Assembly: GCA_050298035.1 (NCBI GenBank)
Contig: JBNKTK010000055.1
Location: 1 to 22,724, forward strand
Length of the DNA: 22,724 nt
Direction of reading: 5' to 3'
Source of the DNA: Gaoshiqia sp050298035
Lineage (GTDB): Bacteria; Bacteroidota; Bacteroidia; Bacteroidales; Prolixibacteraceae
Notes under the pieces: model-generated
Told to the model about the DNA's origin: nothing
Databases searched by the model: none
What the model saw: only the letters and a program-made list of their open reading frames with translations
Shown here: in pieces, positions 22,625 to 22,724 of the stretch
How positions within the stretch are numbered: position 1 is the first letter of the stretch
Layout of the letters: each line of letters begins with the position of its first letter
Program-made: the position numbers and the translations under genes

Positions 22625-22724
22625 TCAATAAAGCTTCGTCAAGCCGGCATTACGGAAGTAATGGGATAAGATTTGTTTGTAGGAGTAGCCTTTTTCGCCC
22701 ATCACAGCAGCGCCGATCTGGCAC
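22625..22724 (-). CDS. SpoIID/LytB domain protein, C-terminal end only (partial)
   Basis: The minus strand enters from the right edge and reads CQIGAAVMGEKGYSYKQIL then SHYFRNAGLTKLY to a TGA at 22625-22627. The CQIGA-x-x-M-x-x-x-G-Y-x-Y-x-x-I-L-x-H-Y-F pattern is the end of the SpoIID/LytB domain, found in peptidoglycan-acting amidase-enhancer or lytic proteins; SpoIID itself is a lytic transglycosylase in sporulating Firmicutes, while Bacteroidota homologues have no known link to sporulation. Only about 33 residues are in the window. The gap of 210 nt to the DUF5686 start shows no gene. Confidence 0.85.
   Translation of the reverse strand, partial: CQIGAAVMGEKGYSYKQILSHYFRNAGLTKLY

Noticed and set aside
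1..22724. CRISPR arrays, rRNA genes, complete insertion sequences
   Set aside because: No regularly spaced direct repeats, no rRNA-like sequence and no transposase gene were seen on either strand.

Overview
The window looks like chromosomal DNA of a member of the Bacteroidota, probably a Marinilabiliales/Prolixibacteraceae-type organism (the phylum is well supported, the family is a guess). The reasons are a RicT/PSP1 protein of the Bacteroidota type, a DUF5686 protein with a carboxypeptidase-regulatory-like domain, a class II HMG-CoA reductase next to a 'GYDIA'-type GHMP kinase, and a tRNA promoter of the Bacteroidota form (TTTG, 19 nt, TATATTTG).

Layout. Positions 1-660 hold no convincing gene, only a mosaic of short inverted and direct repeats. 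A tRNA-Gly(GCC) with its own promoter and terminator follows, then mutS, a small DUF1761 membrane protein (all minus strand), and on the plus strand a ricT-like gene interrupted by an apparent -1 frameshift at a run of 12 A.

From 16631 down to 5611 nine minus-strand genes form two adjacent blocks. The upstream block (16631-10924) encodes the methylcrotonyl-CoA carboxylase beta subunit, a methylglutaconyl-CoA hydratase-type protein, the biotin-carrying alpha subunit and an acyl-CoA dehydrogenase: leucine/isovalerate catabolism, whose carboxylase and hydratase steps yield HMG-CoA. The downstream block (10794-5611) encodes type 2 IPP isomerase, class II HMG-CoA reductase, a GYDIA-family GHMP kinase (probable phosphomevalonate kinase), diphosphomevalonate decarboxylase and mevalonate kinase: HMG-CoA to IPP/DMAPP. 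No HMG-CoA synthase and no HMG-CoA lyase lie in the window. Together the blocks read as a possible leucine-to-isoprenoid route, the most interesting feature here. The two blocks are separated by 129 nt with two palindromes, so co-transcription is not certain.

From 16867 to 19744 the region is accessory. A YdjM-like membrane hydrolase ends at a TGA inside a conserved Trp-rich stretch, an AT-rich type IV toxin-antitoxin pair (AbiEi/AbiEii) follows, and then comes a HEAT-like protein fragment lacking its 5' end. The toxin-antitoxin module therefore sits between two damaged genes. The window ends with a large outer-membrane DUF5686 protein and, running off the right edge, the C-terminus of a SpoIID/LytB-domain protein.
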